Below the pieces are notes generated by a model. That model had not been told where the DNA came from, did not search any database, and saw only the letters and a program-made list of their open reading frames with translations. Shown in pieces: positions 1-11,159 of a stretch of DNA of 64,000 nt. How positions within the stretch are numbered: position 1 is the first letter of the stretch; every line of letters starts with the position of its first letter. The translations under genes were made by a program, and so were the position numbers. Source of the DNA: Spirogloea muscicola (Eukaryota; Streptophyta; Zygnematophyceae; Spirogloeales; Spirogloeaceae); contig WELB01000006.1 in the NCBI GenBank assembly GCA_009602725.1, positions 537,683-601,682 of the forward strand. Reading direction: 5' to 3'.

Positions 1-1637
1 CCGCGCCCTCGCCCCCCTGCTGCTGCTCCTCGCCGCCGCCGCCCTCCGCCTCCAGCTCGCCGGTCCGCCCTCCGCCCCTGCCGCCTTCCCAGCGCGCCTC
101 CCTCTGCTCTGCCCGCCGAGGCCGCCTGGCCCGTCGCCGCTCGCCTGCGCCGCGCCCCTGCGTGCTGTTCTGCTCTCGGCTCACGCTGCCCAGCGGCACC
201 ACCGGCCGACGGGCTTGTCAGCTCCGACCACGAGGCAATGGCAGAGTGCGCTGGCACAGGGTGTCCTGCAATCACAGTTGCTGAAGCCCAACACTTCTGG
301 GCTGCACCAAGCCATGCACTTAACAATCCGCTTACTTCTCTCACCTATGCACTGCAGAGGCGGACGCCAATGTCAACTGGTTCCTCGGAGCCTCGACGAA
401 GGACCTCAGCCCCACCATCAAGGTTGGCGAGAAGGTCACCTGGACTTGGTCCGACACTAAGCCCCACGCAGTCCAAGGTGTGCCGACGCTTACTCACAGC
501 ACAAACGATGCATGACAGACCTGCGATTTACTCTGTGCAGTCTTAGAGCAGATTGCGGTCACACTGCCGAAGTCCACTCGACGGGCAGGTCGTAGTTCCA
601 TTGCCTTTGCAGGCAGGCTAGCTGCACTTGCTTTTCTGCCCCTCCCAGGCATTGGCCATGCGTGAAAACATCAATATCACATCCTGAGCTTGCAAGCGCA
701 ATGCTCATATCAAAATGGTTAGAGGAAACGGTTGTCCTGTCAGTCCCGAGATCAGAGCAGCTAAGAAGCTCCGCTTCGTTAATTTGCATGCACAGAGGTG
801 GGCCTAGATCTTATTGCATCAAAAATATTGACATGACTTGCAGTGTGCAGCAGCAGCTGGCCTTACGACTGCCATGCGTCTGAGTAGGTGGGACTTGCAA
901 ATAGTGCACTGCTACATGTTCTGACAGGGTCTTCTTGTGCACTGGTTCCGTCACGGCACCCTGACAGACAAATCTGGAAAAGTCACTTATACTGGATCTG
1001 GAAGTGCACCGAACTTCGTCACTCAGATGGGCTTCAAATACTCGCATACGTTCACAACCGCTGGGTCTTTCTCTTACAATTGCTTTATTCACCAAGATGC
1101 CATGGCTGGAACTATCACTGTCCAAGGTACTCTCGAATCCCTTCTGTACATGTTCCACAGAAACCATGGCCAATTCTAGCACAACACTGACTACATTCTT
1201 GTTGACTTTGTGCCCATGATACTACATGCTGCTTGCTGAGCGACTTCAATCACCAACGATTGCAGCATAATACGTGTGTACCATGCTATACTTGAAACAA
1301 GTACAAAGTGAAACTCCCTAAGCATGTGGATGCTTTCAAATTGGTCGGCTGTTCATGGCAATCAGGTCAAGGGGCAGCTTCTCCACCTCCATCGGCAGGC
1401 AAGGTCCCGCCACCAGCTATTAAGAAGACCCCTCCTCCAGCTGTCAAGAAGAGCCCCCCTCCAGCCGTAAAGAAGAGCCCCCCTCCTGCCAACAACGGGT
1501 ATAGCTATCCTCCTCCACCTGAAGACGACGATGAGCACTATCCGCCTCCTTCACACAAGAAAGGCCATCACTCAACTGGTGGACACCACAGTAAGGCCAA
1601 GGGCCACCACCCCCCTGGTAGTGGTGGACACCACTGA
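1..1637 (+). CDS. Secreted plastocyanin-like cupredoxin with Pro/Lys repeats and His-rich tail (5' end outside window)
   Basis: Four exons are read: 1-62, 358-479, 928-1126 and 1366-1637 (stop 1635-1637). Exon 1 encodes a Leu/Ala-rich stretch that looks like the end of a signal peptide, so the start lies before the window. Exons 2-3 form a blue-copper fold: a first His in KPHAVQ, then a YTGSG loop, then YNCFIHQDAM, which supplies Cys, His and Met ligands as in plastocyanin-type cupredoxins. The Met spacing is shorter than in plastocyanin. Exon 4 encodes PPPAVKKS-type repeats (probably hydroxyproline-rich), an acidic EDDDEHY patch, and a tail with several His pairs ending GSGGHH. The exon 2/3 junction keeps frame only with a donor at 480, which is weaker than GT at 478. 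Inferred role: extracellular or wall-bound electron carrier or copper binder. The His-rich tail could bind extra metal. Confidence 0.8.
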
Positions 1638-2518
1638 GTTAAGAGCTGTTCTACCGAAGTGAGCGATGGCTGTGAGAGGCCAGCCTTTAAGGGGATGGAC
1701 AGGGCTCAAAGGGGCCCGATAGCACAACATGGGAAGATGGAAGTTCCTGAAGAGGGGCAGTCGAAGACTCAAGTGCGGGCAAATGCATCCCTGACTTCAG
1801 TAGAAGCATGTTCCTACTGTACATCAGCTGCACTACTGTGACATTGCAATATATGATTAGTGTGATGTGAATCTTTGCCTCCTGTCACCACACCTCCTGG
1901 CCTTGAAGCATAAGCATTGGTGTAAGGCAAGTCCACAGAGCTCTCAGTCCTCTAAATCCACTAGCAATCTGAACGGGCCACATTGTCTCCTGACGTTGCT
2001 ACATTTGCCAAAAGCTAGTAGCAGGACCACCCTGAATAACGGGTGCAGTCAGCTTTTCTTGGTCCTAGTTGCTGCCTTCCCCAGCAGAATCTGCTTCCCG
2101 AACAATCTGCACCGAAGAAAGTTTTAATAACAACAGCTCCATGTACTTAAGATGGCGGATGTGAGAGACATTCAAATTTTAGCGAAGTCCTTGAGAGCGA
2201 TTCCGTCATTGTTGACTTTGTAGGGCTACAATGTACCACCTTACCCCCTCTTAATTAGTGTGTTGTGCAATAGCAAGATTGGCCAGACACATAAGTGGAT
2301 GATACTAGTAAGTGCTACTTGTGCTGGTGGGACCCACCTTCAAGCTTAGAGCTTCATCACCTATCCACCAACAGCAGTCCCGAGAAACATATGTATTTGA
2401 CATGCTTGAAAAGGCCTGTATGGTCTGGGCAAGATTTTCTGTGCGAGTGTCACTTGATGTCCAAGAACGTACAGGACATAGTTAAACATTTGTGTGATAG
2501 AATCTTAGAAAGGACACG
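1638..2518. other. Intergenic region, no gene recognised
   Basis: This is the 3' flank of the cupredoxin gene up to the truncation point of the first LINE copy. I see no conserved coding signal; short open frames lack recognisable motifs. Confidence 0.5.
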
Positions 2519-3545
2519 TTGGCAGCTCTTGCCCACGACCAATTGTTGCATACATTGTCTTTCTCCACGGCGCTGGGGCTTTTGCCTCCAGCCGACCTCC
2601 GGGGGCGCGCGCGACTGCTCTCGGCGTCCTCACCAGGGGCGGCTGCTTGGCTGTCGGCTCTGCCGATCCACGACGCGCTCCGGATGCCGGACGCCGCATT
2701 CCGAACGGCGGTGCACCGCCTCCTCGGCCTCCACCCACCATGCCTAGGTGGAGTACAACAGTGCGAGTGCGGCGAGCGCAGCCCGGACGCGGCGTCACTG
2801 GCAGCTCACATGCTCCGATGCGCACGGGGAGGGGAGCGGACCGGCACACACGACCTGCTCCGGAACGCGATGTTTGGCATATTTGTCGAAGCCGGTTACA
2901 CTGTGGCGCTGGAGAACTCCAGCATCATGCCTCTGACTGCTGGGGCGGACGGCCGCCTCCACACCCGGCGCGCCGATCTCGTCGCTAGCGCGCTCGGCGG
3001 GGGGCCTCGGCTCATTGCCGACGTCGTCACAACGGACTCCTTGGATTCCAGGAGCGCAACACGCTCGGCGGAGGAGGCGGGCTACGCCGTCCGCCAAGCG
3101 GCCGCCGCAAAGGAGCGCAAGTACTCAGATCACCCGGTAGGCGACGAGTTTATCCCACTCGCCGTCGACGTACACGGCGCCTTTGGCGCCAAATGGCTGG
3201 ACCTCCTTCACCGCCTTGCGCGGCGAGCAGCGGCCCGCCGCGACGGGCAGCAAGGCGAGCAGCCTGGCTTCCATGTCGCCGGGTCCCTCGCCCAAGTTTA
3301 CCGGATGCGCCTGGCCGTCTCTTTGCAGCGGTCCCTAGCTTTTGCGGTCCACTTGCGCGCAGGCCGCGCTCTGGCGGCGGCCTCCGGCTTCCGTCAGGGC
3401 GACGTCTTTCCGCCTGCTAGCTACTCAGATTTGCATCTACTGACGAGAGGTTACTGAGAGTTCGCTTACTGCTGTCTCAGTCCTTAGCACTCCGACTCCT
3501 TCAGACCTTGTCCATTCTTTTGGGCTGGCCTCTCCCAGCCACCAG
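2519..3545 (+). mobile_element. 5'-truncated LINE (non-LTR retrotransposon) copy: ORF2 C-terminus with zinc knuckle and endonuclease-like domain
   Basis: An open frame of 312 codons (2519-3457) starts abruptly and has no reverse transcriptase, as expected of a 5'-truncated copy. It shows the linker common after LINE reverse transcriptases (SSPGAAAWLSALP), then Cys-x-Cys ... His ... Cys (QCECGE, AAHMLRC), then TRRADLV and RLIADVVTTD. The last two fit the PD-(D/E)XK-type restriction-like endonuclease core of some non-LTR elements. It ends in SDLHLLTRGY, a terminus repeated in at least four further copies in this window. The 3' untranslated tail (3458-3545) contains the GGGCTGGC...CAGCC stem-loop seen in other copies. 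This is the longest and best-preserved coding piece of the family here. The family name is unknown to me. The endonuclease call is inferred from motif pattern only. Confidence 0.7.
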
Positions 3546-3680
3546 TTAATCTGGCCGCGCTTGCTTCGATCATTCTGCAGAAAGAAGGCGCGCGCGGTCG
3601 CATGAAATCAGGAGGGCAACAGAAGAAAGAGGGGACAGATGGGGTGATTCACCCAGATGATGCAAGCGCGGCCAGATTAA
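3546..3680. mobile_element. MITE-like element with perfect 19-bp terminal inverted repeats and TTAA ends
   Basis: TTAATCTGGCCGCGCTTGC at 3546-3564 is the exact reverse complement of 3662-3680. The 135-bp unit has TTAA at both outer ends, which would fit a piggyBac-type target duplication, although TTAA is itself palindromic. The interior carries one copy of the dispersed GCGCGC motif (about 3586-3608). No coding capacity. Confidence 0.55.
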
Positions 3681-3889
3681 TTGATAAAGGGTGCGCTGAG
3701 GAGCTGGCGGGGCGGGCGCGCCACGGCGGCGGGGGGGGGCGAGACCAGCGCCGCCCCGGGCGAGCACGTGGGCGCGAATATTCGCTCCCCGGCGGGCCCC
3801 GCAGGCCAGCCGCTCACACACCCCCCCCTTCCCCACTCTCACCCCCTAACCCCCACCCCCACCTGGTCACCGACGCAGCGGAGCTTGGC

Positions 3890-4260
3890 CACCAAGGCTG
3901 CCCCTCCCGCCGCCGGTTCGCTCGCACACTTCTTCCGCATGCGCCTGGCCGTATCGCTTCAACGCTCCCTTGCCCACGCCGTCCACACGCAAGCAGGCCG
4001 TGCTATGGCTGCCGCCTCTGGGTCTCGGCGGAGTGCCTCTTTCCCTGCAGCGAGCTACTCAGACCTGATGTTGCTCACTCGTGGTACTGAGCTTCCCTCT
4101 GAATCGTTTCTGTGTTCTGCAGTGTTTTGAAGTGTAGTCCTTTCTCCGGCTCCTCTTTCTTTGGCTTTGGACATTGTCTTTTTTGGGCTGGCTTTGCCAG
4201 CCCCTCTTCTCTATGGGCGCGCACTTTTTTTGTTTCCCCCGTCTCGATTCGATCGTGGGC
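3890..4260 (+). mobile_element. LINE 3' fragment (last ~65 codons plus 3' tail)
   Basis: From about 3915 the + strand encodes FFRMRLAVSLQRSLAHAVH and then SYSDLMLLTRG, matching the C-terminus of the 2519-3457 copy. The 3' tail after 4086 reads through a CTTCCCTCTG-type stretch to a GGGCTGGC...CCAGCC stem-loop near 4188-4204 and CTATGGGCGCGCACTT. The 5' boundary inside the C-rich stretch at 3830-3890 is approximate. The family consensus was judged by eye. Confidence 0.65.
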
Positions 4261-4738
4261 TGGCCCTTCCACTGCCATCGCCTCCCGTTGGATACGCCGC
4301 TTCTTCATCTGGGCCCGTCTGTCCACCACCATTTCCAAGTTATCTGGCCAGCTCGGCCACCGCCCGTGCCCTCCGGCCGCTGCCGCCACTGCCGTACACG
4401 GCTTGCTCTGCACCCTCGCCTCCATTGCCCCGTCGTTCGCCACCCTTCACTCTTTGCTGCCGCTGGCTCGCCGTCGGGCCAGCGCTTCGCCGCCGAGGTG
4501 CGCCTGCATTGCTACGTGAACGCTCCCCTGCTGGCCCGCAGGCTGCCCACTCAAGCGGGCCGCCCAACCGGTCAGCCGGGCTGCCTGGCGGCCGGCCTAG
4601 ACCTCGTGTGCAGCGCAGCCCCTTTCTGGCTGGTGGGAGCCTCTCTCCCGGCCTGCAGTCTGTCGTTTCTCACCTGGCTCTTTGGTCCTGAGCAGGCTGC
4701 AGCAGTGACACACTGCCAGCTCCCCAGGAGCCCATAAG

Positions 4739-6476
4739 ATGGCCACGCGGGCCTTTGCTCTGGCGGCCCTCTTGGTTGCTTGCTCTTGCCTCTCCACCAT
4801 CAACGCTCAACGATATTTGGTCATTGGCGATGACCAGTACCACACGGAGCCCTGGTCGCAGCTCTACATCAACTACACTCTCTGGGCTCAGAAGCACCCA
4901 TTGTACGCCGGTGACGTTGTTGGTGAGAGCCGCTGGCTTTACTTGACTCCCTACGCTGTTCACGTACACTCATTGCGATGACATGGAGCTGGTGCTGGTT
5001 TGCAGACCTGCTTCTCGGGTTCGGTTCGGTTGTTGGGTCTCACTGCTTTGTGTGACGTCATTGGCATGCTAAGCAGCTCTCTGAGTAGGAGTCTAGGAAT
5101 GCCAAGCTGGTCTCAGAGCTCAACAGCTCGTTCAGCTAGTAGTCTGTACTTCCCAAGAGGCAGTGATATCTGAGAGCTTGACACGGGCAGAGCGGCCTCC
5201 AACTTTCTAAAGCAACAGACACACATGTCCACTGCAAGCACTGAGTCTGTACAATAGGATTGCAAGCACATAAAAGCTTTATATCTGAGATGCACTCATT
5301 TGGAGAGTTGCCAGCTTCCTGACATTCATATTGTCTTGCAACGTCCTTTGGCATTCACTTACCTACATATTGGTGCAACAGTTTTCAAATATTTGTAAGC
5401 AACCTACAAATTGACCCAGTCCTTACTTGCTGGTCCAGCTACGGCATTTGTGAGGCGCTCTGTATCTCTGTCGACGTTCAAAATTGCCTTGTAGCAGATG
5501 ATTGATGCATGTCAACGACACACTTAGGGTTTAGGCCCTTCAGAAGAGCATTCAAGCTGTCTCTTGAGCGGTCATGCAATAATTACTAGCTTGCTGTTAT
5601 GTCACTGACAAATGTCAATTGGACACGTTGTGTGCCATTTCAGCCAAGACCAGCACAATGTCTGGCAAATGTCAAATCAGAAGGCGTGGAAGAAGTGTGA
5701 CTTCTCAAGAGCCTTCTTAGTAGCAGATGGAAGTGCCGGAGTGGGAACGGGGTTTTGGGTGACTGTTCTTAGTACTCCCCAGTATTTTGCAGACGGCACC
5801 TTTGGCTACTGTGAGCTTGGCCAAAAGGTAAAGAATGGCTGCCATTACCACTGTCGCTTTGGACATTTACATGTTGCTGCCAAGGAATCCTGCAGATACT
5901 CAGCTGCTCTGATATTAGCAGTTGAGGTAAAAGTGAAGTTGATGCACTACTGACCATCCTGAAGCCAACCTCTGTGAGATTGAGATTTGCAGATCATAAT
6001 AAAGGCAACTCTGGGGCCACTGCCAACGAAGTATAAGAACATTCCTGTGCCTGCTGCAGTCTATCCCAAGCACAGGGCTCCACCACCACGTAAGAGCCCT
6101 CTGGAGATGCTCCACTGGCCACTATGTATAGCCAACCATCTGCATGACACTTTCACATGCCAGTCTAGTGAAAGCAACCACTAATACCCTAGGGCAAGTC
6201 CATAGTCTCAAATGCTTTCAGACTCATAATCATTACATACAGAGAATACAGCGTCACATTGCGCCGCTGTTATACCATTTGCTTGCCCTTGTCTCTTCAA
6301 TCTGATGTATATAAGTCAATCTTTTAGTTGCACATTGATGCATCACTATTGTATGAATCTTTACAGAAAGGCTTTCACTTTGACTCTATTGTGCAGCTAA
6401 GCGTAAGAGTACGGCCAAGAGACCTCCTCCGCCAGCAAAGAAGGTCAAGGTCAAGACAAAGACGCATGGCCAATAG
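4739..6476 (+). CDS. Phytocyanin lacking two copper ligands (early-nodulin-like), secreted, basic Pro/Lys tail
   Basis: The start at 4739 gives a signal peptide (MATRAFALAALLVACSC...INAQ). The mature part opens RYLVIGDDQYHTEPWSQLY, NYTLWAQ and YAGDVV, the phytocyanin N-terminal pattern. Exon 2 (ending 5827) has QHNVWQM, so the first His ligand is kept. The usual FxC....HCxxGQK segment reads YFADGTFGYCELGQK instead. The copper Cys is replaced by Asp and the second His by Tyr, while the disulfide Cys and GQK remain. That is the state of plant early-nodulin-like proteins, which do not bind copper. Exon 3 is 5993-6089 and exon 4 is 6397-6476. The tail is basic and proline-rich (RPPPPAKKVKV), with no GPI-type hydrophobic end. 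Exon 1 ends at 4922 (GTGAGA donor), but no canonical acceptor before about 5633 restores the frame, so that junction is unresolved. It is probably a diverged paralogue of the cupredoxin at 1-1637. Confidence 0.75.
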
Positions 6477-7482
6477 GAACACCTTCAGATGGCCTGTAGG
6501 CGAGTGTTGAGGCTACACCTGCCTGTTTGCTGCTCTGTATCAAGCCTTTGACCAAGTGCTAGGTCAGCTTGGTTAGCCTCTTATCAAAGAGAGAAGGCGC
6601 GCGGTGCGCATGAAATTGAAAGGAAGGCCAATTCTAGCCTTACAATTGTCCTGTTAACTGGGTAATGAGCTGGCTAAGGGGGACACTACTATCCCCGAGT
6701 GAGCACATGCATATCTGACATGCTATACTGAGGCGCCAAACCACCACCACGGAAGAAACTTATCAAAAGGACAAGTCACAGGAGGCTGGAATGAGCTGCA
6801 AGCATGTGCAAAATTTCCTGAGCCTGAAGCAAGGCGTGGGGCTGCTGTCTTCAAGCAGTTCAGATTATCGGGCACAGTAGCACATTCATATGCTATGCCG
6901 ACGCAGCAGCTGACTTTACCTGCTACACTCTGCTATGAAAGACACTGACGGCCAGATTATGCCTTAGATGTTTAGCGATGACAGCAATTTGAAGGTGGCA
7001 TACCTGGCCAAAAGGGCCACTAATGAATGCCATGCTAGAGGCTAGAGGTGCCCTGCCAGCCACCAGCTGGTGGAGAAGGAAAGACAGGGTAGCGATACAG
7101 AAGCAGCATGGCATGAGCATTGGGTGAAACAGCCGATCCTCCTTCTGCTGAAATTGATGAAGGAGAGCAGGCAAAGAGGGGCTGCCTGTGGATTGTAGAA
7201 AGCAGCAGAAGTTTACTGTTCGATTCTAAAAGGTGCCGAAAGTTGCCAGGCTGAGATGGATGCGAGTTTGAGGTGGGCCATATCTGTTGCTCCAGTGGGA
7301 AGCTAGCTGGCCGACTCTCACTTGTGTGTGAGGTCAGGTACAACAGTTGGCTTGCCGCTGGGACACTCTCGTGCAACCCGTTTCCGCAGCTGCCTCCAGC
7401 GCATGGTGGAAGGTGCAGGTCAACCAGCCCCAGATGCTACCTAAGAAGAACCGCCACAAGTGAAACATAATTGCTCAGGCTC
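6477..7482. other. Convergent intergenic region with one dispersed GCGCGC repeat
   Basis: This separates the 3' ends of the phytocyanin gene and the translocator gene. A copy of GGCGCGCGGTGCGCATGAAA lies near 6597-6617. Nothing else is recognised. Confidence 0.5.
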
Positions 7483-10400
7483 TCAGCTCCCGCCGAACTT
7501 ATTCTGTTCCAGCTTCTTCCCATTGACCCGGGGCGACAGCAAGGTTGGCGATGGGAGGCGAGGGGACAACAGGCGCCGCTCTTCGCTGTTGCTAATAATC
7601 TCTAGTCTGCTTCTACTATCAGAGCGTTGAAGAGAAAGGGGTGTTGCCATGTGCTCTTCGCCTCTCAACTGGGCTAGCAACTCAGCTTTGTCTTCAGCTA
7701 TGTGAGGTAAGGTCTTCGCATATGCGCTTGAGTGACCTCTTCCGTCTAGGTCATCCAAGGCAGTGCCTGACTCGCCGTGATTGTGATGACTCAATCTTCC
7801 TTCCTTCATTTTGTAGAACCTGCTCGGAGTCCGTGTACATTGAGAAACGGAAGGCTAAGAAGCAAGTCAACTGCAGATTAGAAGCAAACTTAGTAGTCAC
7901 AGCTGCAGTTGATAACCAATTGGAGGAACTTGACTTACTTATAGACATTGAAAAGAGAGACGCCAACCATGATAATTATCAGGCCAACAACATTGATTGC
8001 TGTGAATTTGTCATTAAAGACAACATGTGATACCTGCACAAGCCACAGATTCAAAGTCAAACAAGTAAATACCAGACCTGCGTAGCCCAGCTTTCACCAC
8101 ATTGTGCCAATCAAAGCAGATTACCAAGCAAGCATGCCTCTTCTTTCAATGGTGCACAGGACTCAAAATTTGCCATATAAATGGATAGAGTAGACAAGCT
8201 GGCACCAGGATTGTGAGACCCTCCTTCACCACCCCGGCCACTGTGAATGTCACAGCACTTGTCTCAGAGATCAGGAGAAACTCTGACATGATCTGCAAGC
8301 AATGTCAAGTTAAGATAAGCGTTGTAGTGGCTGCATCTTGCATCAGAACTAGACAGGGTCTACAGGCACAATATGAGCGCAAGAGGTGAGGCATGTTTGA
8401 TAAGAATGACGGATATGACATTGATCAAATTATTCAGTGACAACGCACTTGCTCAAGCCCACAAAGTTGGGTAGGACTTACAGTAAAACTTACAGCAAGA
8501 TAGTCATATAGGACAATTTATCATGCATACAAGCAGGCATAATCACAAGTATGCAAGAGCTTCCAGAACTTACCATGCAAAATGCCAAGGACCCTCCAGC
8601 AACCATGATGGCCATACTTATGTATATGTGCCTTGGAGTGTCAAAATAGGGCGTCCTGCCAAGCTTTCCCCAAGGCTCAAAAGCGAACGAGAGGAGCCCC
8701 ATACTTATGGACATGACAGGAGTCAGGTAGTACAGAGTTACAATCGGATTTGACAGACCTACAATGGTGACAGTGATGATGTCATGTCAGTACCGAAGAG
8801 CTGGCCAGCAGGGATGTCAAAAGCGAGCCTACTTCAAAAATATGCAGATGCAGATGGGCAAAAGCATAACAAATCGTAGTATGACAAGATGCGCCAAGCC
8901 CTCATTGCTGTGTGGCTGCAGACAGAACATGTCGCTCACCAAGCTTGTCTTTCTATTTTCCAAATTGTTTGAAAGCACGACCAGAAACAGGGCACAGTGC
9001 AAGTCACAAGAACACATCAGTTTCAAATATTACCGGTACTGATGCTTGTACATAGCAAGTGAGCTCACGCATACAACTAGGAACAGGATAAATTGCTATA
9101 TGAAATCGAATTGCTCATAAATCTGTGACCCACAAGCCTCCGCACATGACTCCCATGCTATGAGGGCAGGGAAATGTGACTAACCTGCAACAAGATTTGA
9201 ATAAGAGCCCACCTAAACCCTGACATTAGTGCGGCCAGCATCACGAGCAGGAAGCCCATCACATGGAACTCTGTCTCGCCAGCAACTGATGCAGAACACA
9301 AGGTTCTGATCAGCAACTCCTAGCCCTCATTCTACTGAAGTGCATCTTGAAGATTGTGACACACTGTCAAACAAGCTGGCCTTGAAAGGTGCAGAGCACT
9401 GCAGCAGAGTCTCAGCTAAATCCTATACTAAGCTATGTCCAGGTAATATCCAGGAGAGTCTCACTATCATCTGCTGTATAATGTTGCGTTCATCTCTACA
9501 CAAAGTCTGAGCCACAAAGGGACGGACTGCAAATCTGATGATTTCATAAGGTGACGTCTGATGTCAAATGAACGGGTAGGAAAGGCAGCTAACCAGTAAA
9601 TAGAACCCCAATGGAAATGACCACTATCACTCCTAAAAGTTTGTAACTTGGTGTTTCCAATCTGGGGGAAGGAATGTCAAAATGTGTGTTAATCAAGCAT
9701 GGTCTTCTCAGCCACTGCACTGTAAAATGTCTGTCACCTCAGTAAGTCCACCAACAGCCTTCTCCACAGCCTCGTCAGGTGTACATGAGATTAGGCCCTC
9801 ACTGGAAAGCGAAGGCGAAGATAAGGAGGAAGACAGGGGCACTGGACTTGCACTGCACATTGCAGGACAGTCGGCATTCACCGAGTTTGTACAAGTACAA
9901 AGATGTGAAAAATTATGCATCTGGTGCTAGCATATTGTATGATGTTTTGTCACAAAGTATATGCCTAGCCTGCTGTGGGTGGACAAAAGACTGACCATGG
10001 TGTAGAATGTCAAAGTGATGAAACCTAAAGAGAGATTGGAGAGACCAATGTCGAGGGCGGTTGAGAGGCTCGTTGGAATGACTGCGTCACACAAGAGAGC
10101 CAGTCCTTTATAAGAGACCCCAACCAGACCATCCACTCGTCAGGTCCTCATGGATTTAACACCACCTAGCAAGCTTGAGTAGGTGATTAGCTCCTAGAAG
10201 CACTTCCAGCTGCCGGTCTTGATTGTCCTCTTGCTCCCAGTAGAGAAGCACTCCAAGCTGCTAGCAACAATTGGAGCCATTTTACGTACTTCGCAGCAGG
10301 TAGTCCTTCCAAGGTATAGGTTCAGCTGGCCCCTCCGAAGAGCAGCAGCAATTAAGGAAAAGACCAGAAATTGCAAACTGCATGGTGAAGTGGATGGTCG

Positions 10401-10819
10401 TCATGAGCAGAGGAGCCGGGAATTTTCCATGCTTTGCTCCAATGAGGAACTTATTGTACCTGCGCTCCAGGAAGAGCTTGCATGAGCAGTCAAGCATCTC
10501 CGCTGTCTTCCTTAGTATGAGGAAGCCTTGTCAGACTTCATGCCACTTGAGGTCTGTCCTGCGCTAACTGGTGTGCATTCACAGGATTACTGAGCCGTCC
10601 CCGCTGAGACGAGCGAGATCCAGTTAGCAGCGGGGCCGCCGCCGCTCTCAGGCGCCGGCGCCTGGACCCGAGTTTGACTCACAGGCTGAGGAGGGTGCTG
10701 AAGAAGAACCACAGGAGGACATACAGCCCGGTCCTGAACGCAGCGACCAGCGACTTGGCGGACGGCGCGTCGGCCACCCTCATCTCCGGCCCCTCCGGGC
10801 CCTCGTGGGCCTCCGACAT
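7483..10819 (-). CDS. Sugar-phosphate/phosphate translocator (TPT/NST family, DMT superfamily)
   Basis: Exons on the minus strand: 10819-10683, 10459-10290, 10081-9996, 9852-9803, 9661-9594, 9285-9185, about 8759-8574, 8292-8206, 8033-7939 and 7819-7483. Phases agree at every junction except between 9185 and 8759, where a very short linking exon must exist. The protein begins MSEAHEGPEGPEM. Its transmembrane segments include LLWFFFSTLLSLYNKFL, KFPAPLLMTTIHF, PTSLSTALDIGLSNLSL, TFYTMCKSSAPVFLL, VMLAALMSGFRWALIQ, LSNPIVTLYYLTPVMSIS, SEFLLISETSAVTFTVAGVV and IIIMVGVSLFNVYK. These match the plant translocators typified by At1g06470, whose substrate is not established. A hydrophilic C-terminal tail of about 105 residues (from KMKEGRLSHHNHGES) is long for the family and probably cytosolic. 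No transit peptide precedes the first membrane helix, so an endomembrane location is more likely than plastid. The last exon could hide one further small intron. Confidence 0.9.
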
Positions 10820-11159
10820 GTCGCCTCCATTCACATTGCCGTCGCTGCCATGCTATGATGCAGCCGCCGCAGCCGTGACCAGCCGCCGATGGCCCTCCGC
10901 TGGCACGCGCCAAGCAGCAGAGGCAATGGGGCGCAGTCTTGGCACCGCAAGCGGGCAGATCCGCCGGGCCTGTTGGCGCTAGCTCGCTGGCTCGGGGCGG
11001 GTGGGAAGCGGCAGCCGTGGAGGGGGGTGCGGGGGGTGGCCAGGCTTCCGGATTTCTCGTCGTCGCCGTACTTGGAGATGTGCGACAGTCGGCGTGGGAG
11101 CAAGAAGCATGGGACTGGGTCGGCGTGGGAGCGTTGGTCCGGCACCCTCCGCACCAGCT
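10820..11159. promoter_or_regulatory. Probable 5' flank of the translocator gene
   Basis: This GC-rich stretch lies upstream of the minus-strand start codon and before the LINE cluster. It plausibly holds promoter and 5' UTR. No TATA-type element was identified. Confidence 0.35.
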
